From Roseicyclus amphidinii (lineage in GTDB: Bacteria > Pseudomonadota > Alphaproteobacteria > Rhodobacterales > Rhodobacteraceae), in contig NZ_JASJOE010000008.1 of assembly GCF_030163755.1 (NCBI RefSeq), positions 28,887-92,886 of the forward strand: a stretch of DNA of 64,000 nt. The letters are read 5' to 3'. Positions 49,937 through 60,000 of this stretch are shown here, piece after piece (positions within the stretch are counted from its first letter, which is position 1; each line of letters starts with the position of its first letter). The position numbers and the translations under genes are program-made. Below the pieces are notes generated by a model that worked only from the letters and a program-made list of their open reading frames with translations, ran no database searches and had not been told where the DNA came from.

Positions 49937-50144
49937 CCGGTGTCGCGCCGCCGCTCGACCTGCCTCGCGCCAGAGCGCGGCCCATTGACGGGCTGACCTT
50001 GATCCATCAGCCTCGGTCGTGGGGCGTGTCATCCGGAACGCCCCTTTGCCCAGACCTCGCCCCGAGGCCATGCCGAAGGTCCGGCCGCGCTGATCAGGTG
50101 CTCGCCTGCCTCGCGCCGCCCGTCGCGGTTCCACAACGAAAGGA

Positions 50145-51050
50145 GTGCCTTGTCTGACACAGACCCTCGTCATCCCCGACCTGCACGCCGACCCCGAGCG
50201 GCTTGAGGCAAGCCTACGCGCGGCCCCTTCAGGCGCCCGCATCGCCTTTCTGGGCGATTTCATCGACGCGGGCCGTACGGTCGCGCGGCCCGATGATGTG
50301 GCGGTGCTGGACCGGGTCATGGCGCTGATGGACACGGGCGCGGCGGTCGGCGTGATGGGAAACCACGAACTCAACGCGCTGCTCTTCCACCGGCAGGATG
50401 CCGAGGGCATGCCGCTCCGCCCACGCGATGCGAAGAACAGGGCCCAGCACCGGAGTTTCTGCGCAAGCTTCGGGATCGGCACGCCCGAGGCGCTGGACCG
50501 CACTGCATGGTTCCTGACCCTCCCGCTGTGGCTGGATCTCGACGGGTTGAGGCTTGTCCACGCCTGCTGGGATCCGGGTGCGATCGCCACGATCGCCGCC
50601 CGCCGCCCCGATGGCCGTCTTCTGGAAGACGATCTGGAGGAGGTCGCGGCCAAGCAGACCGCGTTTGCTCGGGCGGTCGATCTGCTCCTGTCCGGGCCGG
50701 AAATCCCCTTGCCGCCCGGGGTCGGGTTCCACGATGCCGCCGGGCACTATCGCGACCGGGTGCGCATCGCCTGGTGGCGCGCCGACGCCCGCACATGGCG
50801 CGAGGCGGCCCTGTCGGTGCCCGAACCGGAGCTGCTGCCCGAGGCGGAGATCGATCAGGAGCGCGGCGTGGCCTTTTACGGATCGGACGAGCCGCCCGTG
50901 CTGGTCGGGCATTACAAGATGCAGGGTCCTCCCCGGCTCGAAGGACCGACGGCGGCCTGCCTCGACTACCCCGGGACGCCATGCGTCTACCGTTGGATGG
51001 GAGAGCGCAGGCTCCGGCCCGATGGGCTGGAGGGTGTGGGAGGATCGTGA
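50145..51050 (+). CDS. Metallophosphoesterase
   Basis: A calcineurin-like phosphoesterase of about 300 aa with the standard metal-binding blocks: PDLHADP (D-x-H), GDFIDAG (GDxxDxG), GNHE, a histidine in RLVHACW and GHYK near the end. The start is uncertain: the frame opens at the GTG at 50145, which itself overlaps a good AGGAG site, so initiation may be at CTG 50154. A TTG at 50150 is in another frame. Its substrate may be nucleotides, protein phosphates or RNA ends. It is likely accessory to the mobile block. Confidence 0.8.
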   Translation: MPCLTQTLVIPDLHADPERLEASLRAAPSGARIAFLGDFIDAGRTVARPDDVAVLDRVMALMDTGAAVGVMGNHELNALLFHRQDAEGMPLRPRDAKNRAQHRSFCASFGIGTPEALDRTAWFLTLPLWLDLDGLRLVHACWDPGAIATIAARRPDGRLLEDDLEEVAAKQTAFARAVDLLLSGPEIPLPPGVGFHDAAGHYRDRVRIAWWRADARTWREAALSVPEPELLPEAEIDQERGVAFYGSDEPPVLVGHYKMQGPPRLEGPTAACLDYPGTPCVYRWMGERRLRPDGLEGVGGS

Positions 51051-51218
51051 TGCCTATGTCGGGGCAGGGGGCGACGCGAGGCGGCCCTCAACTGCCGTTC
51101 GCCATTTCGCGATTAGCCGTAAGCGCGACGCCGTCGCCCTCCTGCCGCGGGAGATCTGATCGGGTCATTCTCCTCGCAAATTTGCGTTGGAGGTTTGGGC
51201 TTGGGACGAGACGGAGAA

Positions 51219-51638
51219 ATGGGCGTCCATTTTGACAGCTCGAGAGGCGGCGGGGTTTCACGGCTGGAGGTGATCGAGGGGCCAAGCGGGCGCCGACGGC
51301 GCGCGAAGGGGGAGCGGTCGCGGATCGCGGCGGAGAGCCTGGTGCCGGGGGCTTCCGTGACGGATGTCGCGCGGCGACACGGGACGACGCGCTGGCAGGT
51401 TTATGACTGGCGGAAGAAGCTGAGAGACGGGCGTCTGGTTGTACCCGATAGCGTGGCAGCGCTGCCGATGTTCGCCGAGTTGGTCGTCGAGGGTGCCGCA
51501 GCGGAGATGCCGGCAGAGACGGCGGTCAACACCAGCGTCGAGATCGTTGTGAGTGATGTCGTGATCCGTGTCGGCCTAGATACCGATGAGGTTCTGCTGA
51601 CTCGGGCGATCCGGGCGGCGCGGGCGGCAACATCGTGA
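51219..51638 (+). CDS. tnpA: IS66 family accessory protein TnpA
   Basis: A 139-aa protein with a helix-turn-helix (ERSRIAAESLVPGASVTDVA, RRHGTTRWQVYDWRKKL). This is the first accessory gene of IS66 elements. A TTG at 51195 in the same frame is a less likely start. It overlaps tnpB by one base (TGATG). Confidence 0.85.
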   Translation: MGVHFDSSRGGGVSRLEVIEGPSGRRRRAKGERSRIAAESLVPGASVTDVARRHGTTRWQVYDWRKKLRDGRLVVPDSVAALPMFAELVVEGAAAEMPAETAVNTSVEIVVSDVVIRVGLDTDEVLLTRAIRAARAATS

Positions 51639-51988
51639 TGCTCGGTCAGGGTGGGCCGGTGAAGGTCTATGTGGCGACGCGGCCGGTGGACTTCCGCAAG
51701 GGGATCGACGGGCTGGCGCTGGCTGTGCAGGAGATGTTCGGGCTCGACCCGTTCTGCGGAGCTGTCTTTGTGTTCCGCTCGAAGCGGGCGGACAGGATCA
51801 AGCTCTTGGTCTGGGACCAGACCGGGATGGTGCTGGTTCACAAGCGGCGCGAGGGGGCCGCGTTTGTCTGGCCGCAGGTGCGGGACGGGGTGATGCGGAT
51901 GGCCGCCACCCTCAGTGCGATCGCGACCGGCCACATGCAGAGCAAGGTCGAAGAATTGCTGCCCTGGAACTATCCCGGCAAGGTGTGA
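51638..51988 (+). CDS. tnpB: IS66 family insertion sequence element accessory protein TnpB
   Basis: A 116-aa protein with the canonical TnpB pattern VATRPVDFRKGIDGLALAVQ, VFVFRSKRADRIKLLVWD and FVWPQ. TnpB is required with TnpA and TnpC for transposition, but tnpC is absent here, so the element cannot move by itself. Confidence 0.92.
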   Translation: MLGQGGPVKVYVATRPVDFRKGIDGLALAVQEMFGLDPFCGAVFVFRSKRADRIKLLVWDQTGMVLVHKRREGAAFVWPQVRDGVMRMAATLSAIATGHMQSKVEELLPWNYPGKV

Positions 51989-52059
51989 TCGGAACACCGA
52001 TTACACTTCAGCGACCTGTTAAGGGCAAGAATGACTGGAAAATGCGCCGTGTCTCGGAT

Positions 52060-53277
52060 TCAACGGCAACGCGACAGTTGTTCGTCATGGCGCGTTACCA
52101 CTAGCACACTGTTGTGCCCTCCAAAGGCATATGACGCTGACATTGCGGTCTGGATTGTATAGGGCTCGGCAATGATCGGCGAACGGAACTTGGAGCCTTC
52201 GATCTGATCCTGCAGCCCGACATTGGGCGGCACAAAGCTGTGTTCCATCCCGGCAAGGGTAGCCGCCAATTCAATCGCACCGGAGGCCCCAAGGAGATGC
52301 CCATGCATTCCTTTGGTTGAGGTAACAGGTATATTGGTTAAGGCCCTGCTGAAGACCTGGTCCAGTGCGGCAGCCTCAGTCGGATCGTTCAGGTCGGTCC
52401 CGGTGCCGTGGGCGTTGATATAGTCAATTTCACACGGTGCAATGTCGGCATGGATCAGGGCAGTCCGGAGGGCTTTCTCTATGCCGGCTTGATAAGGTGT
52501 GGTCATGGACTGAGCATCCGATGATTGACCCCATCCCGTGATTTCTGCATAGATCCGGCGTTCTTGGGCTTGGGCCCTCTCGAGGTCTTCAAGCACGAAG
52601 ACGACACCACCTTCCCCGAGGACGAGGCCCGAGCGGGATGTGCAAAACGGTCTGCAGGTATCCTGTGACAGCACCCGCATCGCGTTCCAGGCACTGACAT
52701 TGCCGTGGGTGAAGTTCGATTCCACCGCCCCCGCCATGGCTGTGTCGATTACACCGTGCTGGATCATGGTGGCCGCGTTGATGATCGCCTGATTTGCCGA
52801 GTTACAGGCACTGGCTACCGCATAGCTGATCCCTGAAATCCCTAGATCGATGCTGACCGCACTGACCGGGGCATTCGGCATGCTTTTGGCCACCGCCATT
52901 GGTGACATCCGACCGTTGCCACAGAAATAGCGTTGGTAGTTCTCCTCGACGGTATCAATGCTGGTGGTGGACGAGCCGAGGATCAGGGCCTCAATGCCGT
53001 CGCCCGTTACACCCGCGTTCTGGGCCGCTTGCCGAGCGGCATAGATCGCAAAATGGCTCGACCGATCCCATGAATTGGCTTTGACGCCTGGGACGTCCAC
53101 TCTCGGGTCAAACTCTTCCACCATCGCAGCAGGAAGCGTAAGGTCGGCCATGTTCTCTTGCGAGAATAGAGTAGGCTGGATGGCAGATCGCCCCGATGCC
53201 AGAGCCTCACAGAAGGCGTTCCAGTCTTTGCCGAGAGGGGTAACCAGACCGATCCCGGTGATCGCAACTCGTCGCAT
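52060..53277 (-). CDS. Beta-ketoacyl-ACP synthase, FabF-like, linked to RTX toxin
   Basis: A 405-aa thiolase-fold condensing enzyme with a complete active site: nucleophile Cys158 (VASACNSAN), His290 (NAHGTGTDLND), Lys322 and His327 (STKGMHGHLLGASGA). It elongates acyl chains on an acyl carrier protein using malonyl-ACP. It starts directly at the end of the adjacent acyl carrier protein gene with no spacer, and that gene overlaps the HlyC-type gene by 4 bp. A role in making the specific acyl-ACP donor for toxin acylation is the natural reading, but it is inference. Confidence 0.92.
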   Translation of the reverse strand: MRRVAITGIGLVTPLGKDWNAFCEALASGRSAIQPTLFSQENMADLTLPAAMVEEFDPRVDVPGVKANSWDRSSHFAIYAARQAAQNAGVTGDGIEALILGSSTTSIDTVEENYQRYFCGNGRMSPMAVAKSMPNAPVSAVSIDLGISGISYAVASACNSANQAIINAATMIQHGVIDTAMAGAVESNFTHGNVSAWNAMRVLSQDTCRPFCTSRSGLVLGEGGVVFVLEDLERAQAQERRIYAEITGWGQSSDAQSMTTPYQAGIEKALRTALIHADIAPCEIDYINAHGTGTDLNDPTEAAALDQVFSRALTNIPVTSTKGMHGHLLGASGAIELAATLAGMEHSFVPPNVGLQDQIEGSKFRSPIIAEPYTIQTAMSASYAFGGHNSVLVVTRHDEQLSRCR

Positions 53278-53526
53278 CTAGCTGTTGATCTGGTTCAATG
53301 CGTAATCGACCACCTCACCAAGGGTGTTCTTGCCCGCCAGGCCCGAGATGCTGATCTCGGCCCCATGGGTCTCTTCGAGCCGGAAGACGATTTCCATCAG
53401 ATCGATCGAATCCAACCCCAACTCTTCGAGCTGGGTGGCTTCAGCAAAGGTCGCGTTTGGGTCCGTCGAGTGTAGCTTTACCAATTCGGCGATTTCCGCG
53501 AACAACGTCTCTCGATCAAGGCTCAT
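53278..53526 (-). CDS. Acyl carrier protein dedicated to the RTX locus
   Basis: An 82-aa acidic acyl carrier protein. The phosphopantetheine attachment serine is Ser40 in LGLDSIDLMEIVFRLEE, with the usual four-helix length. It differs clearly from a housekeeping AcpP (the usual motif is DSLDTVEL) and is flanked by the ketosynthase and the HlyC-type acyltransferase. Toxin acyltransferases take their acyl group from acyl-ACP, so this is a plausible private donor. ATGA overlap with the acyltransferase gene indicates translational coupling. Confidence 0.93.
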   Translation of the reverse strand: MSLDRETLFAEIAELVKLHSTDPNATFAEATQLEELGLDSIDLMEIVFRLEETHGAEISISGLAGKNTLGEVVDYALNQINS

Positions 53527-54041
53527 TGCAGCACCCTGCCTTCGTTAAGCTGCACCGTCGGGTTCTGACTGTGATCTGCTGCGTCTTTCAGGCGTTTGGT
53601 TCCGTGAAGATAGCTGATCCGCATCGTATCCGAGCCCTTCTTCACACGCAGGTATCGCCCCATATTATCCGCAAATACCGTAGACTTCAGGTCCTCGCCG
53701 ATCCGCAAAGCATCCCCGAACGGGGCGACATAGTCGAGGATCCAGCCTCGATCCCCACTGTTCCAATCCTTGGGGTGCAGGCTACGCACATTGCGGACAT
53801 AGGCGTCCTCCACCTCTTTGGACATCCAGGCCCATGTCACGAGCCCTACAGGCTTCCTGCCCCGGTGGTAGAGCTTGAATTGCTTATGCATGATGGCAGG
53901 CATCAGCCATTGATGGATCGCACACATGGGCCATTTCCGGTGCAACTCGGACATGGAGTAAAGCCAGACCATCTCGCCAAGCATCGCGGTGGCAGAAGGT
54001 GCAAATGTGCTTGCACCTTCATTGGGTTTTTCATCCGCCAT
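53523..54041 (-). CDS. RTX toxin-activating lysine acyltransferase (HlyC family)
   Basis: A 172-aa HlyC-type enzyme that transfers fatty acyl chains from acyl-ACP to internal lysines of an RTX protoxin. The catalytic His34 (MSELHRKWPM) and Asp103 (WILDYVAPFG) are 69 residues apart, the same spacing as His23 and Asp92 of E. coli HlyC. GRKPVGLVTWAWMSKEVEDA is also typical. The start at 54041 has GGGAG upstream. It is encoded 10 bp after the toxin gene; toxin-first order is less common than hlyC-hlyA order. Confidence 0.93.
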   Translation of the reverse strand: MADEKPNEGASTFAPSATAMLGEMVWLYSMSELHRKWPMCAIHQWLMPAIMHKQFKLYHRGRKPVGLVTWAWMSKEVEDAYVRNVRSLHPKDWNSGDRGWILDYVAPFGDALRIGEDLKSTVFADNMGRYLRVKKGSDTMRISYLHGTKRLKDAADHSQNPTVQLNEGRVLQ

Positions 54042-54051
54042 GGTGCTCCCC

Positions 54052-57000
54052 TCAGGCCCAGGCCGTATCGATAGCGGTGAGGACATCCTCAGGCGTCTGG
54101 CCGGGCGGCAACCCATAGGCCGTGGTGCCATCGTTGAGATTGTCAATGTCATCGGCCATAACTGCAACCAAGCTGTTCACCTGATCATAGCTGAGCCATT
54201 CACCACCGGCAAAGAAGCCCCGTACGTATGCACTCGGCTCACCACCGTAGAACCAGTTCTCGAAGGTGAATGTGTCATCTGTTCCGTGGATACGCAGGAT
54301 CAGGCTGTTATCGATCCGCTCAAACCATATGTCCTTTGCTTCGATCCCAGCCTCGAAGACAAACACATCCGAGTTCTTATGAGCCGTATCGCCAACATAG
54401 GTATCGTTACCATCACCGACGCCGAAGCGGATAATGTCCTGTCCGGCACTGGATATGATCACATCATCCCCCAGATCACCAACCAGAAGGTCATTCCCGT
54501 CCCCGCCATTAAGTGTGTCATTGCCGGTGCCGCCCATGAGGATATCATCACCTGCATCCCCGTTTAGGGCGTCATTATCCGCCCCGCCGGTCATAACATC
54601 ACTTCCATTGCCGCCATTCAGGACATCGTCATCCTGCCCGCCAGTCATGATGTCATCACCACCGCCGCCATTGAGCGTATCATTGCCTTCCCTGCCAAAA
54701 ACGAAGTCGTCCCCATTCAGGGCATTCAATACATCATCCCCGGCAAACCCATCGATCCAGTCGGATGCATCGCTTCCGCGCAAAATATCTGCCCAACCAT
54801 CCGACGGATCACCAGAAGTTGTTGCAATCTGAAGTTCTTGAAAACTCGCACCCATATCGGTGCTAAACGTCAAGTCAAAGTGCCCCGGACCGCTACCGTT
54901 ATAGGCTAGCATCTCAAAACTGAAGTAACCGCTGTCTGTCGCCGTGAAGGTCCCCGAGGTGTGAATGTTCCATTGTGTGTCGGCAATTACTTCATGACCG
55001 TCAATGGCTAGAAAGAAAAAGTCATCGCTGATCTCACGGAATACATATTCCTGACCAGCCTCAAGCCAGATCTGCCCCGTCATCCTATACGTGGTGTGGA
55101 CATCGAGGGTCCCTCCGGTCGTCGCTTCAGCGACCGCCTGCGATGGGGCGGCGGTTGCCGTCCATGCCTGCATTGCGCCTGTGCCACCCGCGATCGCGCC
55201 CAAAAACAGCGACGCATTTACATCGCTTAGCCGCACCACCTCTCCCAAAACGTCCGCCCCGAGAGACGTATTTTCGATCTGCGAGATGTCGAAGTCGAGC
55301 CCGTTGAAGAACTGCACAAGCTCAATGCGGTTGCCACGGCTTGCCCAATTCTCGATCGTAATCCCGTCCTCCAACGCGTTGAGGGGCGTCGAGATGCTTG
55401 TCTGGTCAGAGACGAAGATCTTCAGGTGATCGCCGTCCCTGTAGAGGATCAGATCCTCGATCGTGATCCCGGCATCAAACAGCAGCTTGTCCCCACCGGG
55501 GTTGTTCCTGTCATTGCCAACCGCACTGCTGCCGCTGTCGGAGATCACATCAAGACCATCGCCCCGGCTGAAGACATAGATGTCATCGCCTGTCCCCCCT
55601 TCGAGCCGGTCAGACCCCGCCCCGCCGATCAGGATGTCTTTCCGATCCGAGCCCGTGAGCGTGTCATTGCCGTCCCCGCCGGCAAGCCAGGCCCCATCGT
55701 CCCCGTCGAGGCTCATTCCGGCCGCCGAGAGCGCATTGTTTCCGTCATCCCCGGTTGCGGCCGCCCCAACATCGCTGACATCCAGCACGAAGCCATTGGC
55801 AAAGCGGAAGGTCTCGATCCGGAACTCCTCCGCGTTCCAGATCTCGATCGTGATGCTGTCGGTGATCATGCCATCTTCGGACAAAGGCTCCAGCTCGACC
55901 TGAAGGCTTTGATTGCCTCCGGTTTCCAGGCTCTGGACGATCAGGTCTCCGATATCGATGAAGGCCCCGAACTGGAGCACGTCATCGCCGCCGTCAAGCG
56001 CCTCAATGGAAGCCCCGGTCCGGCTCTCGCTCACCCAGACATTCACATCATAGTTGGTCGGCGACTTGCCCCCCGTAGAACGTGTTTGGGTTTCCGTCAC
56101 AAAGTCCTGGATGCCGGTCTCGGTGATGGTCGTGCCGCCTTCAGTGATCGAAAAGATGCTCTCGTCAATCGTGTCATGGCCGTCACCCCGGTTGAAGATA
56201 TAGGTGTCGTTGCCAAGACCGCCGCGAAGGATGTCATTACCGGTTCCACCGACGAGTACATCGTCTCCGGCCCCACCTTCCAGAACGTCATCGCCATCTC
56301 CTGCGATGAGGTAATCATTCCCGTCACCGCCCTTCAGCGTGTCATTGGCATTCCCGCCATAGAGGTCATCATTCCCGGCACCACCTTCGAGCAGGTCATC
56401 GCCATCCCCACCAACGAGTATGTCATAGCCCCCTTCACCGGTTAGGCTATCATTGCCGCCACCGCCGGTCAGCAGGTCTGATCCCTCCCCCCCGGCAAAG
56501 GCATCATCCTCACCCAATCCGGACTGGAATCCTTCGAACTCGGAGATATCGATGGCAAGACCGTCGCCGAAGCGAAGCTCTTCTACCCGGCTCATCTCAT
56601 TGGCCCAGTCTTCGATGGTGACCACATCCTCCATCTCGGAAAGCTCCAGAGCATTGCCGTATTCATCGAACTGCCGGATGCCGAGGATCAGGTCATCGTC
56701 CTGCATCTCGAAGAAGACATCAGCCAGTGTGATGGCATAACCCAGTTGCAGCATGTCCCATCCGCCATCGATCTGACGCATCTGTTGGACCGTCCGCATC
56801 TCTTGGACCCAAGCCCCGGACTTGCCAGACCGCTCATAGACCACATTGCCGGTGGCTTCTTGCACATCCTGCAGTTCCTCGGCAAAGTCATGTATCGTGT
56901 CCTGCCCATCCCCCCGGAAGAAGAAATAAACGTCATCCCCGGCACCGCCGTTCAGGACATCGTTCCCCGCCCCACCGTGCAGCATGTCGTTGCCAGTCCC

Positions 57001-60000
57001 GCCAAGTAGGCTGTCATCCCCGGTCCCGCCAAGAAGGGCATCGTTGCCGTCTCCGCCGCCAAGGGCGTCATCACCAGCTTCGCCCATGAGGTAATCGTCG
57101 CCGTCACCGCCGAGAAGGCTGTCATTGCCCCCGCCCGCGAAGAGAAAGTCATTCCCCTCACCACCGTCGAGTTGGTCCTCGCCGTCACCTGCTAGCAGGA
57201 CATCGCGACCGATGTTTCCGGAAAGGGTGTCATTGCCACCGCCCGAGTTGATCCAGTCGCCCTCATCGGTACCGACGAAATCATTCGCCTCACCATGGCC
57301 GGTCTGGCCATGCAGGATCTGGCTCACGTCCAGCACAATCCCGCCGGTAAAGGCAAAGTTCTCGATCCGGCTTTGCTGGTTCTGCCAGTCCTGGATCGTG
57401 ATCGACCCCTCGGCGTCGATACCGTCGCTCTCGTCCGCTGCCGTCTCCGGATCGTCTTCCGCCCGAAGCTGGATCAGCGCATCCGCGCCAACACGGGTGA
57501 AAAGCACATCTTCGACGTCAATCCCGAAGGCGAACTCCAGCGTGTCGATGCCGCCGTCGATCTGTCCGACGGTTTCCGTGAACCCGGTTCGCAGCTCGTT
57601 CACATAATTGAACCCACCCGACTTCCCGCCCTGAGGGTAGGCCATCTCTTCGTAGTATTCGGTCCGCTCCAGGATCGTGCCTTCGGCATAGTCGTGGATG
57701 ATGTCGTGCCCGTGGCCACGCGCATAGATGTAGCGGTCATTGCCTCCACCACCGAGAAGCGTGTCATCACCCGCCCCGCCCGAAAGCACATCGGCATCAT
57801 CGCCCGCATCGAGCAGGTCATTCCCCGCCCCGCCGATCAGGAAATCGGAGCCCGCGCCCGCCGCAAGGCTGTCGTCGCCCGCCCCGCCCGAGAGCACGTC
57901 ATTGCCGCCCGCGCTCGTCAGCGTGTCACTGCCGCCATTGCCGGACAGCACGTAGCGGGTCGCATCGTCGGTCCCGCTGATGCTGTCATCGCCGTCGCCC
58001 GCCTCGACCGCCTCGATCCCGATCGCTGCCAGGTCGTCAATGATGAGCACTGCGTCCTCGGCCATGATGAGCTGGTCATAGCCCTCACCGCCTTGGACGG
58101 CGCCGCCGGCCACGTCATCCTCCGCGTCCGCAAAGATCACGTCGTCGCCTGCGCCCGCGTCAATGCTGTCGGCACCTTCGCCACCCGCTAGAACATCCGC
58201 GCCTGCGCCGCCGAGGAGCGTGTCGTCGCCCTCAAGCCCCGCCAACACCACGCCTTCGGTCTTGGTACTCGCGTCGAGCAGGTTGTCCCCGGCATTGCCG
58301 GTCGAGCTTCGGAAGTCTGTCGTGTCATCCCCGAGGTCGAAGCCCGTCTCGCCCTCGGCCAGCACCCGGTGCTCGGCAGCCTCCCCCGTCTCGAACTCGA
58401 TCCGGTAGCCCGTCTCCGTCTCCACCCGGCGCCAGCCCTGATCCGCATGGACCAGTTCCAGATCACCGACCCCGCCCACGCGGGTCTCGCCGTCGATCAC
58501 GAAGCTCGCCGTGCCGAGAAGGGCGGCCAGACCGACCGAGACGTCATCTGCCGTGTCCTCGAAGCCCAGCCCGTTGTCATAGGTCAGGTTGATCTGGCTG
58601 ATCCCCGCCTCCGCCAATGTCCTGAGCTCGCCCTCGTCTACCGCGCCATCCTGATCGAGGTCCTGCCAGACCCGGAACTCGCCGTAGCTCGTGTCATTGG
58701 CGTCGAGCACCCCGTCGCCATTGGTGTCGAAGAGAAGGTTGCCGTCTTCGTCCGTGGCCTCGGCCAGCGCCTGCAGGTCGGTCGATCCCTCGGGACCCCA
58801 GTCGCTCAGAACCAGCTCGGACCGCTGGTCGATCAGACCGTCGCCCGCGCCCCGCGTGCCATCCGCATTCAGATCGATCACAAGAAACGCGTCATCGGCC
58901 GCGGCCCAGGCCGTCCGCTCCCGGAACCCGTCCCCGTCATAGTCAAAGCTCGCCGAATAGCTCAGGCTCACCTCGATCCCGTCACCGTCAAGGTCGAGGA
59001 CGATGGGCCACGCCGTGCTCCAGTCACGGGGGTCCGTCGGGTCAGACTGCGAATTGTTCCCGGAATGACCGGTACTGGTGATCGTGCCAGTCGACGTCAC
59101 ATGGGTTCCCGTATCAACGGCCGCATCCCAAACGTCATCATACGTGTTCCCGCCATAGCTCACGCTCCCACCCGAGCTGCCGCCGGTATAGTTGCCATCG
59201 TCGTCGTCATTGTCGTTGTGATTACCGTTGTCGCTATCGCCGTCGAAGCTCTGTCCCGTCGTGCCGTTGGCCAGTTGCCGAATTATGGCGTCCGGATAGA
59301 TACTGGGAAGGTTCATCGCAGCCTGCGCAATGGCGGCAGGGCTACCATGCTGAATCGCTTGCACATAGGCCGCTTCGAAGCTATCTGGATTATTCCATGC
59401 AAGATCCGCAATGCTGTTGGGTACGCCAAGCTCACGAGGGTCATCGGAATTTGAAGAGACGAGTTGGGAGACGGTGACGTCATAAACACCCCAATAGTCA
59501 CCAACGGAGCCTGTAACGACGGGCTGATATGAACCATCAGGCACCAAACTCAGAGATGGCAAGAGTGAATTAACCTTATCCATAATTAGAGCACCACTCA
59601 CGCCAGTACCAGCCTGCATCGATGCCCCGGCCTGGACGCCCACCGTCACACTATCAATTGGGGTACCAGTTGTCTTATCAAGAGGGTCGACTCCCGCAGG
59701 ATACGTTCTTTCTACACCAACCAGCACGCCGCCACTAAAAGTAATGCCGGGGCCATAGAGGTCCTTCAAAGGGGTTCCGGAGGGACCGAACTCTCCAGCC
59801 ACCGAAAAACCGACACCAATTCCAGTCGAACCTGTGAAGACTACATCATACCCCAAGTCAAAAAGACCGCCGGTTCGATCCTCGGATCTCACGACAATCG
59901 CCTCAAAACCAACGGCCACACCGAGACCAATTTCGAGACCGAGCCCAGCGAAATGACCCGTGGCATCTGGGGCAAACGGACTCTCGGCAAACTCGCTTCC

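Larger units (their letters stand above)
51119..52000 (+). mobile_element. IS66-family element, right part deleted
   Basis: The left end GTAAGCGCGACGCCGTC at 51119 matches the usual IS66 terminus (GTAAGCG...). tnpA and tnpB are present in order, but tnpC, the DDE transposase, is missing. Within about 15 bp of the tnpB stop the sequence no longer resembles the element. The remnant separates the mobile island from the RTX toxin locus. Confidence 0.8.

Noticed and set aside
54434..58240. Regular short repeats that could suggest a CRISPR array or tandem DNA repeat
   Set aside because: The periodicity is 27 bp in frame with the nonapeptide GGxGxDxLx and has no unique spacers; it is protein-level repetition.
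54434..59454. Many plus-strand open frames opposite the RTX gene
   Set aside because: Their repetitive proline/serine or valine/aspartate composition mirrors the glycine-aspartate repeats on the coding strand.
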